DNA from: Pedobacter sp. PLR
Lineage (GTDB): Bacteria > Bacteroidota > Bacteroidia > Sphingobacteriales > Sphingobacteriaceae
Assembly (NCBI RefSeq): GCF_026239675.1
Contig: NZ_JAPIVQ010000009.1
Coordinates: 62,001-126,000 of the forward strand
Direction of reading: 5' to 3'
Length of the DNA: 64,000 nt
The notes beneath the pieces are model-generated. The model was given only the letters and a program-made list of their open reading frames with translations. It made no database searches and was not told the DNA's origin. The stretch's first letter is position 1, and every line of letters starts with the position of its first letter. Position numbers and translations under genes: made by a program. Of this stretch, positions 52,870-61,877 are shown in pieces.

Positions 52870-54126
52870 TTAAGTATCCATAGCATCAGCTGTACTTACT
52901 TCGGCAAGTCTGTTTTTTCTTTCTTTCGCTTTTCTCAGGAAGCGCAAAAGCAACAAACCAATCATAATGGTAATAAATCCCTGGATCATGACGGTATCCG
53001 GTGTACCTATTAATTGAGAAAGACTCCCAACCAGTAAACCTCCTAAAGGCTGCATACCAAAGAAGGCCATCGCGTAAAAGCTAATGACTCTTCCACGCAT
53101 GGCCGGGTCTACAGTAGTCTGGATAAGTGTATTACTAATGGTAATTTGCGACATCATCCCAAAACCTGATATGGCGGCAAAAACAAGGGCGATGGGGTAA
53201 AAAGTGGTATGAGAGAACAACACCAGTCCGACACCAAAAATAAGGGTATTAATGGCCAGGATTTTTCTTAAGTTTCTTCCGGTTTTTAGGGAAGCAAGGA
53301 AAATCGCTCCACAGAAGGCGCCCAGTCCGATTACGCTGTCAATCACTCCGAAAGTGGAGGCTGTACCTTTAAAGATATCTTTGGCATAAACCGGAATCAG
53401 TGTGCTAAATGGTAAGACCAACAAACTCATCAGTGCCAGCATAATCAGCACAAATGAAATGGAAGGCGTTCTTCTGATATATTGGAAGCCCTCTTTAAGT
53501 TCTCCAAATATGTTCTTGGTATGTGGAACGATGTTGAATTTTGGCAACCTCATCATCAATAAAGAACCGATCACCGCGATAAAACTAACAGCATTGAGAC
53601 CAAAGCATACGTCTTCTCCAAATTTCTCCAGCGCTAAACCGGCAATCCCCGGACCAATCAGTCTGGAAAGGTTAACCATGGAGGAATTTAAGGCAAGAGC
53701 ATTGGGTAAATCCGACTTATCCTCTACCATTTCATAGACCAATGATTGTCTGGCAGGCACATCAAAAGCGTTGATTAAGCCCAGCAATGCACTCAAAGCA
53801 ATGATCTCCCAGACAGAATAATCCTTAAAAAAGATTAACATAGTGAGGAGTACCGCCTGGATCATGGAAGCCACCTGCGTGATCAGCAATAATTTATATC
53901 TATTGTATCTGTCTGCCGCCACACCGCCAATAAAAGAAAACACAAAAGAAGGAAAGAGACTGGCAAAAAGCGTCAGTCCCAGCATGAAATTAGAATGTGT
54001 TTTTTCGTAAATCACCCAGCTAACCGCAGTCTTTTGCATCCATGTCCCAATTAGAGATATAGACTGTCCTGTAAAATACAATCTGTAGTTACGGCTTTTA
54101 AACGCATTAAAGGTGCTAATATTCAT
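52870..54126 (-). CDS. MFS transporter, EntS/MFS_3-like
   Basis: 418 residues with 12 membrane helices. The N terminus is FNAFKSRNYRLYFTGQSISLIG, typical of the MFS_3 group. The A-motif region between TM2 and TM3 reads GGVAADRYNRYKLLLITQ. The group exports siderophores or drugs. The substrate is unknown, and no siderophore genes are near. It lies between the GGT gene and the DUF6515 gene, both on the same strand, but not closely spaced (about 155 bases to each side). Confidence 0.88.
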   Translation of the reverse strand: MNISTFNAFKSRNYRLYFTGQSISLIGTWMQKTAVSWVIYEKTHSNFMLGLTLFASLFPSFVFSFIGGVAADRYNRYKLLLITQVASMIQAVLLTMLIFFKDYSVWEIIALSALLGLINAFDVPARQSLVYEMVEDKSDLPNALALNSSMVNLSRLIGPGIAGLALEKFGEDVCFGLNAVSFIAVIGSLLMMRLPKFNIVPHTKNIFGELKEGFQYIRRTPSISFVLIMLALMSLLVLPFSTLIPVYAKDIFKGTASTFGVIDSVIGLGAFCGAIFLASLKTGRNLRKILAINTLIFGVGLVLFSHTTFYPIALVFAAISGFGMMSQITISNTLIQTTVDPAMRGRVISFYAMAFFGMQPLGGLLVGSLSQLIGTPDTVMIQGFITIMIGLLLLRFLRKAKERKNRLAEVSTADAMDT

Positions 54127-54227
54127 AATTCTGCAGGGACCGCTGGATCGAAAATGGTCTAATCGGACAAGGTTAAAAGGAGGACAGAAATTGAGCCAAA
54201 AACCGATTAGTTAACTGATAAAAAAGA

Positions 54228-54258
54228 GAGCCCCTTTTGAAGGAATCAAAAGGGGCTC
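54228..54258 (-). terminator. Intrinsic terminator of the DUF6515 gene
   Basis: GAGCCCCTTTTGA (54228-54240) and TCAAAAGGGGCTC (54246-54258), five-base loop, then on the minus strand TCTTTTTTAT. It lies 35 bases past the stop. Confidence 0.85.
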
Positions 54259-54292
54259 AACTTTTCTATTGTATAATGGATTGTTTTATTCT

Positions 54293-55300
54293 TTATTCTT
54301 CGATTTCTAAGGGCTCATTATCCAATCCGATCACTTTATAGGTGACTTTATTACCGTCTATTAGTTTTTCATAATAAACGCCATCCGGACTTACATAATA
54401 TGTTGCTCCTTTGATCAGTATTTCTCTGGAATCCTCAGGCAGTTGATCTACAATATCCCCAATCTGAGCAGCAGGATTCACATACACTGTTTTTCCATCG
54501 GTATTCAAAACACCATCTTTACCAGCTACTACGTAGACCTGTTTTCCGTCTGCATTTTGAGCAGTTGAATAATAAACACCTTTACTTTCGTAATAGGTCT
54601 GTCCATTGATCACTACTTCTTTTGCATCCGTAGGAAGCGTAGGAACTTCTGCACCTACTGGTGGTACAACCACTTTATATTCTTTTTCGTATTGTTTGTA
54701 AAACAATCCATCAGAGAAATAAAAACGGTCAGAACCATAGTAAACCGGGTAATAACCAAAAGGCAAGACGTTTATACTTAAGCCAATATACGGCCTGTAA
54801 TAGTTGTAATAACTATAGTGAGGTCTGTAATATGGCCTGTAATGAGGCCTATAACCTGGTCTGTAATTCGGCCTGTAGTTTGGACGGTAATTACTTCCAG
54901 GTCTGTTTGGTCTGTAATTTGGCCTGTAGTTATTATTTGGTTTGTTGCCAACAGATGGCCTGTCAGCTATTGATGGTCTGTTATTTATTGAAGGCCTATC
55001 ACCTGCTGACGGTCTGTTTCCTGTTGAAGGCGTACCTATAGATGGTCTGTTACCAGTGGAAGGTGTGCCTACTGAAGGCCTGTTGCCTGTAGAAGGTGCG
55101 CCAACGGAAGGTCTGGTAGAAGGCCTGTTTATTGATGGTCTGGAACCACCAGTTGAGGGTCTGCTGACTGATGGTCTGCCACCGCCTCCACCACCTGACG
55201 GCCGCTCGCCTCTTTGGGCAGAAACATCTGTTGCTGTGATTCCGCTTGTTAATAAAACGGCTCCTGCAACGACGAACGATTTAAACCATGAACTTTTCAT
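54293..55300 (-). CDS. DUF6515 family protein with Arg/Pro/Ser repeats
   Basis: 335 residues. After a signal peptide (VVAGAVLLTSGITATDVSAQ) comes a low-complexity region (about 30-170): Gly-rich, then repeats of the form NRPSxGTPSTG, then YRPNYRPGYRPHYRP runs rich in R, P, Y and H. The C-terminal part holds two repeats like PPVGAEVPTLPTDAKEVVI, NGQTYYESKGVYYS, then QLPEDSREILIKGATYYVSP, which is the DUF6515 fold seen in Bacteroidota. The role is unknown; the basic, Tyr-rich segment suggests binding of cell-wall or acidic polymer. The DNA coding for it is locally repetitive. Confidence 0.82.
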   Translation of the reverse strand: MKSSWFKSFVVAGAVLLTSGITATDVSAQRGERPSGGGGGGRPSVSRPSTGGSRPSINRPSTRPSVGAPSTGNRPSVGTPSTGNRPSIGTPSTGNRPSAGDRPSINNRPSIADRPSVGNKPNNNYRPNYRPNRPGSNYRPNYRPNYRPGYRPHYRPYYRPHYSYYNYYRPYIGLSINVLPFGYYPVYYGSDRFYFSDGLFYKQYEKEYKVVVPPVGAEVPTLPTDAKEVVINGQTYYESKGVYYSTAQNADGKQVYVVAGKDGVLNTDGKTVYVNPAAQIGDIVDQLPEDSREILIKGATYYVSPDGVYYEKLIDGNKVTYKVIGLDNEPLEIEE

Positions 55301-55452
55301 ATATTTTCAATTTTTAACAGTTGGACTAAATAACCGTAAAAAGGATTATTCCAACTACAAAGAAACGAAAAAGCTGACCTACAAATGATAAAACTGCTTT
55401 ATTTTTAGTATTTTGAAGCTATCACAACCTTTTATCATAGAACCTCTTAGCC

Positions 55453-57195
55453 ATGCCGATCCTTTGGAAATATTTTAAAGAACAAAAATGGTGGGTGCTT
55501 TTAGCGCTTTTCCTTGCGGCGATTGCACAGTTACTAAGTCTTACTGACCCCATTATTTTTGGAAAGATCATAGACGAATATGCCGGAAACCCTGGTAACA
55601 AAAGTCAGGATGAATTGGTAAAAGGGGTTTTGTACTGGCTGAGTATTGCAGTAGCAGTTGCGATTGCGGCAAGAGTTGCGAAAGCTTTTCAGGAGTATTA
55701 TACCCGGCTGGCCGTACAACAGTTTGGGATGCAGATCTTCAATGACGGCATCCGGCAGACCTTACGCCTCTCCTTCCAGGAATTTGAGGAAAGTCATAGC
55801 GGCGAAACCTTGTCTATTCTTCAAAAAGTGAAGACCGATACCGAGCGTTTTGTCAATTCTTTCATTAATATTCTCTTTTCTTCATTTGTGGGTATGGGCT
55901 TTCTAATTTGGTATTCCATTACCAAGAACTGGATGCTGGTACCGGTATTTGTTGTCGGGATTCTGGTACTGGGCTCGCTCACCGGATTATTGAGTAAGAA
56001 AATCAAAATGGTACAGCGTTCTATCAATAGAGAAACCAATAAGATGGCGGGTGTGATTACCGAATCACTTAGAAATATAGAGCTGGTGAAAAGTCTGGGG
56101 CTAACCTTTCCTGAAATCCGCAGGTTAAAATTACAGACCAAAAAGATCTACGATCTGGAAATGACGAAAACCAGACGGGTTCGGACACTTTCCTTCTTAC
56201 AGGGGACCACGCTCAATGTGCTCAAACAATCAATTCTGTTCATTTTGCTCTGGCTGATCTTTCGCAATAAGTTGAGCACCGGTGAGCTGATTACCATGCA
56301 ATTCATTTCGACTTCTATTTTCGGCCCTTTACAAGATCTTGGCAGTATCATTCTCAGCTATCGGGAAGTTGAAGCTTCCGTTCATAGTTTTGATCAATTG
56401 ATGCGTAAACCGGTAGAGCGCAAACCGGATTCGCCCAGACAAACTGGCCCTTTGCAAAACCTTTCTTTTGATCAGGTCGTTTTTCGTCATAAAACGGCGC
56501 AGACGAATGCGATTGACGACATTTCTTTTCATGTCAATACCGGAGAAACGATTGCCTTTGTTGGCCCTTCCGGATCTGGCAAATCTACGCTGGTTAAACT
56601 ATTGGTGGGCTTATACAGACCAGTTTCCGGAGCCATCCTGTTTAACAATATCCCCTCAACAGAGATCCGTTACAATGAACTCCGGCGACAAATCGGCTTT
56701 GTCACACAGGATACCCAACTTTTTGCGGGTACCATTAAAGAGAACCTTTTGTTTGTCAAAGGAGATGCGACAGAAGAAGAGTTGCTATTGGCGCTGGATA
56801 AAGCCTCCTGCACGAACCTCCTGGCAAAATCTGAAAAAGGAATGGATACCTTACTGGGAGAAGGCGGATTGAAACTCTCCGGAGGAGAAAAGCAAAGAAT
56901 TTCTATTGCACGGGCGTTATTGAGAAACCCAAGGTTACTCATTTTCGACGAGGCCACTTCCGCCCTGGATTCCTTAACCGAGGAAGAGATTACGTCTACC
57001 ATACGCGACCTTTCCATGAGCAGGGAACGGATTACCGTGGTCATTGCCCATCGCTTGTCGACTATTATGCATGCCGATGTGATCTATGTTCTGGAGAAAG
57101 GAAAGATCTCTGAGGCGGGTTCTCATGCCGAACTGCTGGAGCAGAAAGGATTATATTATGCCATGTGGCGACAACAAGTTGGGGAAAGAAAGTGA
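55453..57195 (+). CDS. ABC transporter, fused permease and ATPase (type IV exporter)
   Basis: 580 residues. Six membrane helices in the N-terminal half (start KWWVLLALFLAAIAQLLSL) and an ATPase half with Walker A GPSGSGKSTLVKLL (about 374-387), Q-loop FVTQDTQLFAG, signature LSGGEKQRISIARALL (about 476) and Walker B LLIFDEATSALD. It is a half-size exporter and forms a homodimer or pairs with a partner. Substrate unknown (lipid, peptide or drug type). The antiporter gene follows 19 bases later on the same strand. Confidence 0.9.
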   Translation: MPILWKYFKEQKWWVLLALFLAAIAQLLSLTDPIIFGKIIDEYAGNPGNKSQDELVKGVLYWLSIAVAVAIAARVAKAFQEYYTRLAVQQFGMQIFNDGIRQTLRLSFQEFEESHSGETLSILQKVKTDTERFVNSFINILFSSFVGMGFLIWYSITKNWMLVPVFVVGILVLGSLTGLLSKKIKMVQRSINRETNKMAGVITESLRNIELVKSLGLTFPEIRRLKLQTKKIYDLEMTKTRRVRTLSFLQGTTLNVLKQSILFILLWLIFRNKLSTGELITMQFISTSIFGPLQDLGSIILSYREVEASVHSFDQLMRKPVERKPDSPRQTGPLQNLSFDQVVFRHKTAQTNAIDDISFHVNTGETIAFVGPSGSGKSTLVKLLVGLYRPVSGAILFNNIPSTEIRYNELRRQIGFVTQDTQLFAGTIKENLLFVKGDATEEELLLALDKASCTNLLAKSEKGMDTLLGEGGLKLSGGEKQRISIARALLRNPRLLIFDEATSALDSLTEEEITSTIRDLSMSRERITVVIAHRLSTIMHADVIYVLEKGKISEAGSHAELLEQKGLYYAMWRQQVGERK

Positions 57196-57214
57196 TATTT
57201 TTCTATTTTTGTCC

Positions 57215-58813
57215 ATGATACACGCCAATTTACTGCTGATCCTCGCCTTGTTCTTTGCAATGGCACTCCTTTATTTATTAAGTCAACGATGGAAAATCTC
57301 CTATCCTATTTTCCTCGTTATCGGAGGATTGGGTATCAGTTTTATCCCTGGAATTCCTGCAATAAGTATTGACCCTGATATTGTATTCCTTATATTTTTG
57401 CCGCCACTGTTGTTTGAAGCCGCATGGTATACTTCATGGAACGATTTCTGGAAATGGAAAAGATCCATCTTATTGTTAGGTTTTGGATTGGTGCTGATCA
57501 CTTCCCTGGCCATCGCTTACTTTTCCGTTAGCATCATTCCCGGCTTTACACTTGCCTTAGGCTTTTTATTAGGAGGCATCATCTCTCCTCCGGATGCAGT
57601 AGCAGCCACTTCTGTATTAAAGGGTGTGAATATGCCAAAAAGAGGTTTAACCATGTTAGAAGGTGAAAGTCTGGTCAACGATGCGGCCTCCCTAACCGTA
57701 TTCAGATTTGCCCTCGCTTCTATCCTGACTGGCCAGTTTGTTTTTCAAAAAGCGGCAACAGACTTTCTTGTGCTGGCCGTAATGGGTGTATTTGTAGGTC
57801 TTGCCATCGCGCACGTATTGTATCTTGTGCTGAGGTATTGGGCAAAATCATCGAGCATCACCACTCCAATCACTTTAATCGCACCTTATCTGATGTATAT
57901 TGTAGCGGAGGAATTCCACTGGTCAGGCGTATTAGCCGTAGTTAGTGGTGGTTTGTTTCTCTCTTTCCGCTCCAACGATTTCCTGAATTATCATACGAGA
58001 ATACAAACCAAGGAAGTATGGGCAACTGTAGGTTTTCTTTTGAACGGTTTTGTTTTCATTCTGATCGGTTTGGAATTACCGGTAATTGTAGCAGCATTAG
58101 ATGGCTACTCGATTAAAGAAGCTATCCATTATGGATTGATCATCAGTGGAATTGTGATCGTTGCCAGGATCATTCTGGTCTATGTGGTTACTTACCTACC
58201 TAGACTCCTGAGTCCCAAAATCCGCAAATCGGAGAAAAGCCCGGGATTAAAACTTCCATTTATCATTGGTTGGGCAGGAATGCGTGGGGTTGTTTCTTTG
58301 GCTTCCGCTTTAGCGATTCCTTTAACTTTAGACAATGGCGAGGCTTTTCCTCATCGAAACCTGATCTTGTTTATCACTTTCATCGTGATTTTGGTGACAT
58401 TGGTATTTCAGGGGCTTACCCTTCCTATCTTCCTCAGGTTATTAAAAGTGGAGGAGACCGATGATCATGTTCCTTTTGAACAACAAAAAGAAGCAATCAG
58501 ATTACAGCTGGCAAAAGAATCTGTCACCTTCCTGAACAGTAAGTACAATCAGGAAATGAAAGAATTTGAGACTATTGCGAGAATCAAGGAACAACTGGAA
58601 CGCAGTATCAATGCGACGGAACAGACTTTGACCGAGCAAAGAGAACAGGTCGCTTCTGTAAGAAAACTATACGGTAAAATCATGCTGGATTTGATCACGA
58701 TGAGAAGAATTGAGCTGAATAAATTACGCGCAACAAAGCAGTATGATGATGAGGTAATCCGTGACCTGGAAAGCAGCCTGGATTTAGAAGAAGCTCGTTT
58801 GTATAAACAGTAA
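57215..58813 (+). CDS. Sodium/proton antiporter (CPA1/NhaP type)
   Basis: 532 residues from the ATG at 57215; an in-frame ATG at 57086 lies within the ABC gene and would give a poor N terminus. Membrane part of about 12 helices; FLIFLPPLLFEAAWY near 58 and GGIISPPDAVAATSVLKG (about 125-142, conserved Pro-Asp) and EGESLVNDAASLTVFRFAL (about 150, conserved Asn-Asp) match CPA1 antiporters. WAGMRGVVSLASALAIPL near 350 is another hallmark. The tail (after 420) is a long charged coil, perhaps a regulatory or dimer part. It exports sodium in exchange for protons. Likely in one operon with the ABC gene. Confidence 0.9.
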   Translation: MIHANLLLILALFFAMALLYLLSQRWKISYPIFLVIGGLGISFIPGIPAISIDPDIVFLIFLPPLLFEAAWYTSWNDFWKWKRSILLLGFGLVLITSLAIAYFSVSIIPGFTLALGFLLGGIISPPDAVAATSVLKGVNMPKRGLTMLEGESLVNDAASLTVFRFALASILTGQFVFQKAATDFLVLAVMGVFVGLAIAHVLYLVLRYWAKSSSITTPITLIAPYLMYIVAEEFHWSGVLAVVSGGLFLSFRSNDFLNYHTRIQTKEVWATVGFLLNGFVFILIGLELPVIVAALDGYSIKEAIHYGLIISGIVIVARIILVYVVTYLPRLLSPKIRKSEKSPGLKLPFIIGWAGMRGVVSLASALAIPLTLDNGEAFPHRNLILFITFIVILVTLVFQGLTLPIFLRLLKVEETDDHVPFEQQKEAIRLQLAKESVTFLNSKYNQEMKEFETIARIKEQLERSINATEQTLTEQREQVASVRKLYGKIMLDLITMRRIELNKLRATKQYDDEVIRDLESSLDLEEARLYKQ

Positions 58814-58837
58814 ACTCCGGTTTTATAAATATTCAGT

Positions 58838-58875
58838 AATAAGGGTTGTCTTGTATAAGGATCAACCCTTATTTT
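58838..58875 (+). terminator. Intrinsic terminator of the antiporter gene
   Basis: AATAAGGGTTG (58838-58848) and CAACCCTTATT (58863-58873), 14-base loop, then T-rich. It lies 25 bases past the stop. Confidence 0.75.
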
Positions 58876-58943
58876 GTATCAGGAATTTCCATTTCCAACC
58901 TCGTTTTAAGAATGCGCATACTGTTGCCAGTGTTAATCTGGCT

Positions 58944-59114
58944 GTGTTGACAACAATCCTTCCGCCTGGATTATTGTTTAGACTACGAAGATCTATCAAA
59001 AGAAAACACAAAGAACCTGCGAATGGTATTGAAATCCTGGCTTTAGTTTTCGCTTTACAGTGGATAGCAGTACTTATCTATTGGGGAATGATGCCCATGC
59101 TTTTATGGAATTAA
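58944..59114 (+). CDS. Possible small two-part membrane protein, start uncertain
   Basis: From a GTG at 58944 the frame gives LTTILPPGLLFRLRRSIKRK and ends with a membrane helix IEILALVFALQWIAVLIYWG. A longer frame begins at 58851 inside the terminator, so it is unlikely. In another frame at about 58912 an ATG gives MRILLPVLIWLC and stops. That short piece and this frame could be one small two-helix gene split by a one-base shift. No family recognised; support is weak. Confidence 0.3.
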   Translation: MLTTILPPGLLFRLRRSIKRKHKEPANGIEILALVFALQWIAVLIYWGMMPMLLWN

Positions 59115-59431
59115 GCGCATAATAAGTTTGGCAGAAACAGCGTTATCATTCGTGCCAGCTGCCAAAAGGGGGGCTAATTAAGACAAATAGACCTAAAAAC
59201 AGGGCTTTTTATAGGAAAGCAAACATCAGTTACATTCAAATTGTTTAAATTAATTTCATTTTATCAAGCCGCTAAATTTTAGTTTGACAATCAATGATTT
59301 ATACGCAATGCGTAGGTTAAAAGCGACATTTATTCGTAACATTTTAGCTACTTTATCTTGAGTTTTACCCGAAAAACAAAGAGTTTGGCATCATTTTTAC
59401 AGGTTACCAGATGTAAACAATATTCAAAATT
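59115..59431. other. Intergenic region upstream of the glycine-zipper lipoprotein
   Basis: About 317 bases, A/T-rich. No gene was seen. At 59384-59401 lies TTTGGCATCATTTTTACA, which resembles a sigma-54 promoter (GG, ten bases, then AC in place of GC). Distance to the ATG at 59432 is about 30 bases, right for a promoter. No other repeat was noted. Confidence 0.4.
59384..59401 (+). promoter_or_regulatory. Possible sigma-54-like promoter
   Basis: TTTGGCAT with TTTTTACA ten bases on gives a good -24 element but an imperfect -12 (AC instead of GC). It lies 30 bases before the glycine-zipper lipoprotein start. Confidence 0.3.
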
Positions 59432-59929
59432 ATGAAAAAGATATTTTCAGTAGCGGCATTAGCGATTTTATTATCTGCATGTTCAAATAATGCCAAAGAA
59501 GAAGCGATGATCAAACAACAAGCGATTGTTGCTGTAAAAGATAGTCTGAGATTGGATAGTTTCAAAAGAGCTGACGCAGTTGAAAAAGAAAGAATTGCTC
59601 AGGTAAAAGAGGAAGAAATCAAAACTGCACGTATAAGAGAAGAAAAAAGAACACTTCTTTTAGCTGAGCGTAATGATGCTGCCGAAAGAAGGTCTAATTC
59701 TTCGTCATCTTCATCTAATACAGTAGCTACCCCTGCTAAGAAAAAAGGATGGAGCCAGGCTGCTAAAGGTGCCGCAATTGGTGCTGGTGCCGGAGCTATC
59801 GGTGGTATTCTGGTAGACAAAAACAATGCTAGAGGTGCCATTATCGGTGGTGTTGTTGGTGCAGGAACCGGATATGTGATTGGTAGAGGTCAGGATAGAA
59901 AATCAGGTAGAGTACAGCCTAAAAACTAA
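59432..59929 (+). CDS. Glycine-zipper lipoprotein
   Basis: 165 residues. The signal ends ILLSAC (lipobox). A charged, helical middle (about 20-95, rich in K, E, R) is followed by a Ser/Asn linker and then a Gly-zipper pair: AAKGAAIGAGAGAIGGILVD and GAIIGGVVGAGTGYVIGRG. Proteins of this type (YMGG-like glycine zipper) insert or lie at membranes and are often induced under envelope stress. Function unknown. The upstream sequence has a sigma-54-like element. Confidence 0.8.
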   Translation: MKKIFSVAALAILLSACSNNAKEEAMIKQQAIVAVKDSLRLDSFKRADAVEKERIAQVKEEEIKTARIREEKRTLLLAERNDAAERRSNSSSSSSNTVATPAKKKGWSQAAKGAAIGAGAGAIGGILVDKNNARGAIIGGVVGAGTGYVIGRGQDRKSGRVQPKN

Positions 59930-59980
59930 TACTTAACCATTAAGGATATAAGAATTACCAGGTTGTACTTAGGTAATCTG

Positions 59981-60016
59981 AAAAAGGAAGGTCGCGTAAG
60001 CTCCCTTCCTTTTTTT
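59981..60016 (+). terminator. Intrinsic terminator of the glycine-zipper gene
   Basis: AAAAAGGAAGG (59981-59991) and CCTTCCTTTTT (60004-60014), 12-base loop, then T-run. It lies 52 bases past the stop. Confidence 0.8.
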
Positions 60017-60062
60017 GTTGGTGTTTAGCTAAACTATAGCGCTAATTCCCGTATCTCATTCT

Positions 60063-60899
60063 TTAACAGCCGTCCAACTCCGACAAAGCAATTTCAAGAA
60101 GCATCAGTTTTTGATCAATTCGCATGGCATCTTCCAACATCCAGGATGCAGAAAGTCCGGACCAGGCAATGATCCATTGTAAAAGTCGTTTAGGATCCAG
60201 GTTCGCCGCTTTAGAAACTACCTTTACTTGCTGAGCCAATCGACCCTGTTGAATAGCAATAGTCATTTCAGGATTACAAAACAGATTGGCATAATCAAAT
60301 CCACGTTCTCCATAAAGCGCTTTCGGATCTATAGCCAGCCAACCTAAATCACCTCCATCTAATATATTTCCATGATGAATATCTCCATGTAAAACCACCT
60401 CATCTATTGGATCTTTTAAAAGGAACCTGGCGATCTCAGCACATTGGCTAAAAACTCCACCAAGTTGATCACCGGCAAAAAAAAGAGATTTAAACCATTC
60501 TGGTAAAGGAATGAGGGCTAACGTTGGTAAAACTACTGCCTCGTGTAGCTTAGCTACAACCCCACAAATGATCCTGCTGGCTTCATCATCTGCACCATCC
60601 AACACCATTTTCCCTAAAGAACGCTGGCCAGATGCTCTTTCCATCAGTAAGGCATCCCTGGAATGTTGTAAAACCCTTACCGCGCCATTCCCAGCCCAAT
60701 GTACCATCAAAAAGGAAGCCCGACGTTCTTCCTCCGCTATTGGGATTTTGAGCATTGCGGGAATCCCCTCATAAAGTACAGGTTGCAACAAACTGGAATT
60801 TGTCGAAAAAGCGTCCCCATCCTCTTGCAAATTCCAGCTTTGCCGATAATAATCAAGCTGAACTTTGCCTGAGGATAATTCATTGCTGTTTCTAGTCAT
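60063..60899 (-). CDS. Aminoglycoside/hydroxyurea phosphotransferase-like kinase (APH(6) type)
   Basis: 278 residues. HGDIHHGNILDGGDLGWLAIDPKALYGERGFDYANLF (about 185-225) holds the catalytic HGDxHxxN and the metal-binding IDPK of the APH family. The N-terminal AMLKIPIAEEERRA is the ATP-binding lysine region, and GAVRVLQHSRDALLMERA fits the APH_6_hur group of streptomycin 6-kinases. It may phosphorylate streptomycin-like drugs or an unknown endogenous substrate; resistance has not been shown by the sequence. Confidence 0.82.
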   Translation of the reverse strand: MTRNSNELSSGKVQLDYYRQSWNLQEDGDAFSTNSSLLQPVLYEGIPAMLKIPIAEEERRASFLMVHWAGNGAVRVLQHSRDALLMERASGQRSLGKMVLDGADDEASRIICGVVAKLHEAVVLPTLALIPLPEWFKSLFFAGDQLGGVFSQCAEIARFLLKDPIDEVVLHGDIHHGNILDGGDLGWLAIDPKALYGERGFDYANLFCNPEMTIAIQQGRLAQQVKVVSKAANLDPKRLLQWIIAWSGLSASWMLEDAMRIDQKLMLLEIALSELDGC

Positions 60900-61011
60900 C
60901 TTGCGTTGTTCTATTCATGTATTCCCTACCTATGCAGGAAACAATTCTGCTTTGCTCTAATGCTATTGTGTCCGTTAATTTTTCATATTACGACATCTGG
61001 CTGCAATAAAA

Positions 61012-61872
61012 CTATTTTTTAGCCAGTGATTTGATCACCGCCATTACATCTTCTTCACCAAAGCCTTCTTGTTGTGCCTGCTGAAAACTATTGAATAAAG
61101 GATCAATTAACGGAGCCTCTAAACCTGCTTCTTTAGCCAGTCTAAGATCTTTAACCAGATGTTTCAATGCGAAAGCAGCAGGATATTCCTCATTTAAGAT
61201 CGATGGTGTTTTAAGTTTTGTGATGCCATTTCCACAGGCGCCTTCATTAATAATGGTCAGCATATCACTTTTGCTAACTCCATTTTTTTCGGCAAAAAGT
61301 ACCGTTTCTGCAAGTCCCTGTAAGTTTAGTCCCAGCAGATAATTGATGGCCAGTTTAGCAGAACTGCCTACTCCTGCCCCTCCAACATGGATAGACAGCT
61401 TTCCTAAAGCTTCAAAAGCAGGTTTTGCTTTTTCGTAGGCTTTGGTAGCTCCACCAACAAGGATGATCAACGTACCATCTTGTGCAGGCTTTACACTGCC
61501 GGATACCGGTGCTTCCAGAAAATCTATGCCAGCCTTTTCGCAGGCTTCAGACAAATATCTCGAAGTATCCGGTGAAACCGTACTCATATCAATGATCATT
61601 TTACCTTCAGCAGCTTTGGTTAATAAACCTTGATCTCCTTCAAAAACTGCTTTCACTGCCTGGTCATCGGCCAACATCGTAAAGACGATATCGCAGGTTT
61701 CCAGTAATGATTGCGGATTTAAAGCATTTGTAGCGCCATTGGCGATCAATTCTTCTTCTTTTTGTTTGGTACGGTTAAAAACGACCACTTCAAACCCAGC
61801 CTTTAGTAAATTCTTTACCATTGGGGTGCCCATATTTCCAAGACCTATCCAGCCTAATTTCAATCTATTCAT
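61012..61872 (-). CDS. NAD(P)-dependent beta-hydroxyacid dehydrogenase (3-HIBADH family)
   Basis: 286 residues. GWIGLGNMGTPMVKNLLKAG (about 8-27) binds NAD(P); EAPVSGSVKPAQDGTL near 118 is the substrate loop; GSSAKLAINYLLG (about 167-179) has the catalytic Lys. The family oxidises beta-hydroxyacids such as 3-hydroxyisobutyrate, tartronate semialdehyde or GHB-related acids. Substrate not readable. It is divergent from the thioredoxin remnant, with only five bases between the starts. Confidence 0.9.
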   Translation of the reverse strand: MNRLKLGWIGLGNMGTPMVKNLLKAGFEVVVFNRTKQKEEELIANGATNALNPQSLLETCDIVFTMLADDQAVKAVFEGDQGLLTKAAEGKMIIDMSTVSPDTSRYLSEACEKAGIDFLEAPVSGSVKPAQDGTLIILVGGATKAYEKAKPAFEALGKLSIHVGGAGVGSSAKLAINYLLGLNLQGLAETVLFAEKNGVSKSDMLTIINEGACGNGITKLKTPSILNEEYPAAFALKHLVKDLRLAKEAGLEAPLIDPLFNSFQQAQQEGFGEEDVMAVIKSLAKK

Positions 61873-61877
61873 GAGGT

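Noticed and set aside
54830..55150. Short DNA repeats that look like a CRISPR array or tandem repeat
   Set aside because: They are coding repeats of the DUF6515 protein (NRPSxGTPSTG and YRP units), without regular spacers.
57086..57214. An upstream extension of the antiporter gene
   Set aside because: It lies inside the ABC transporter gene in another frame and gives a charged, non-family N terminus; the ATG at 57215 is the normal start.
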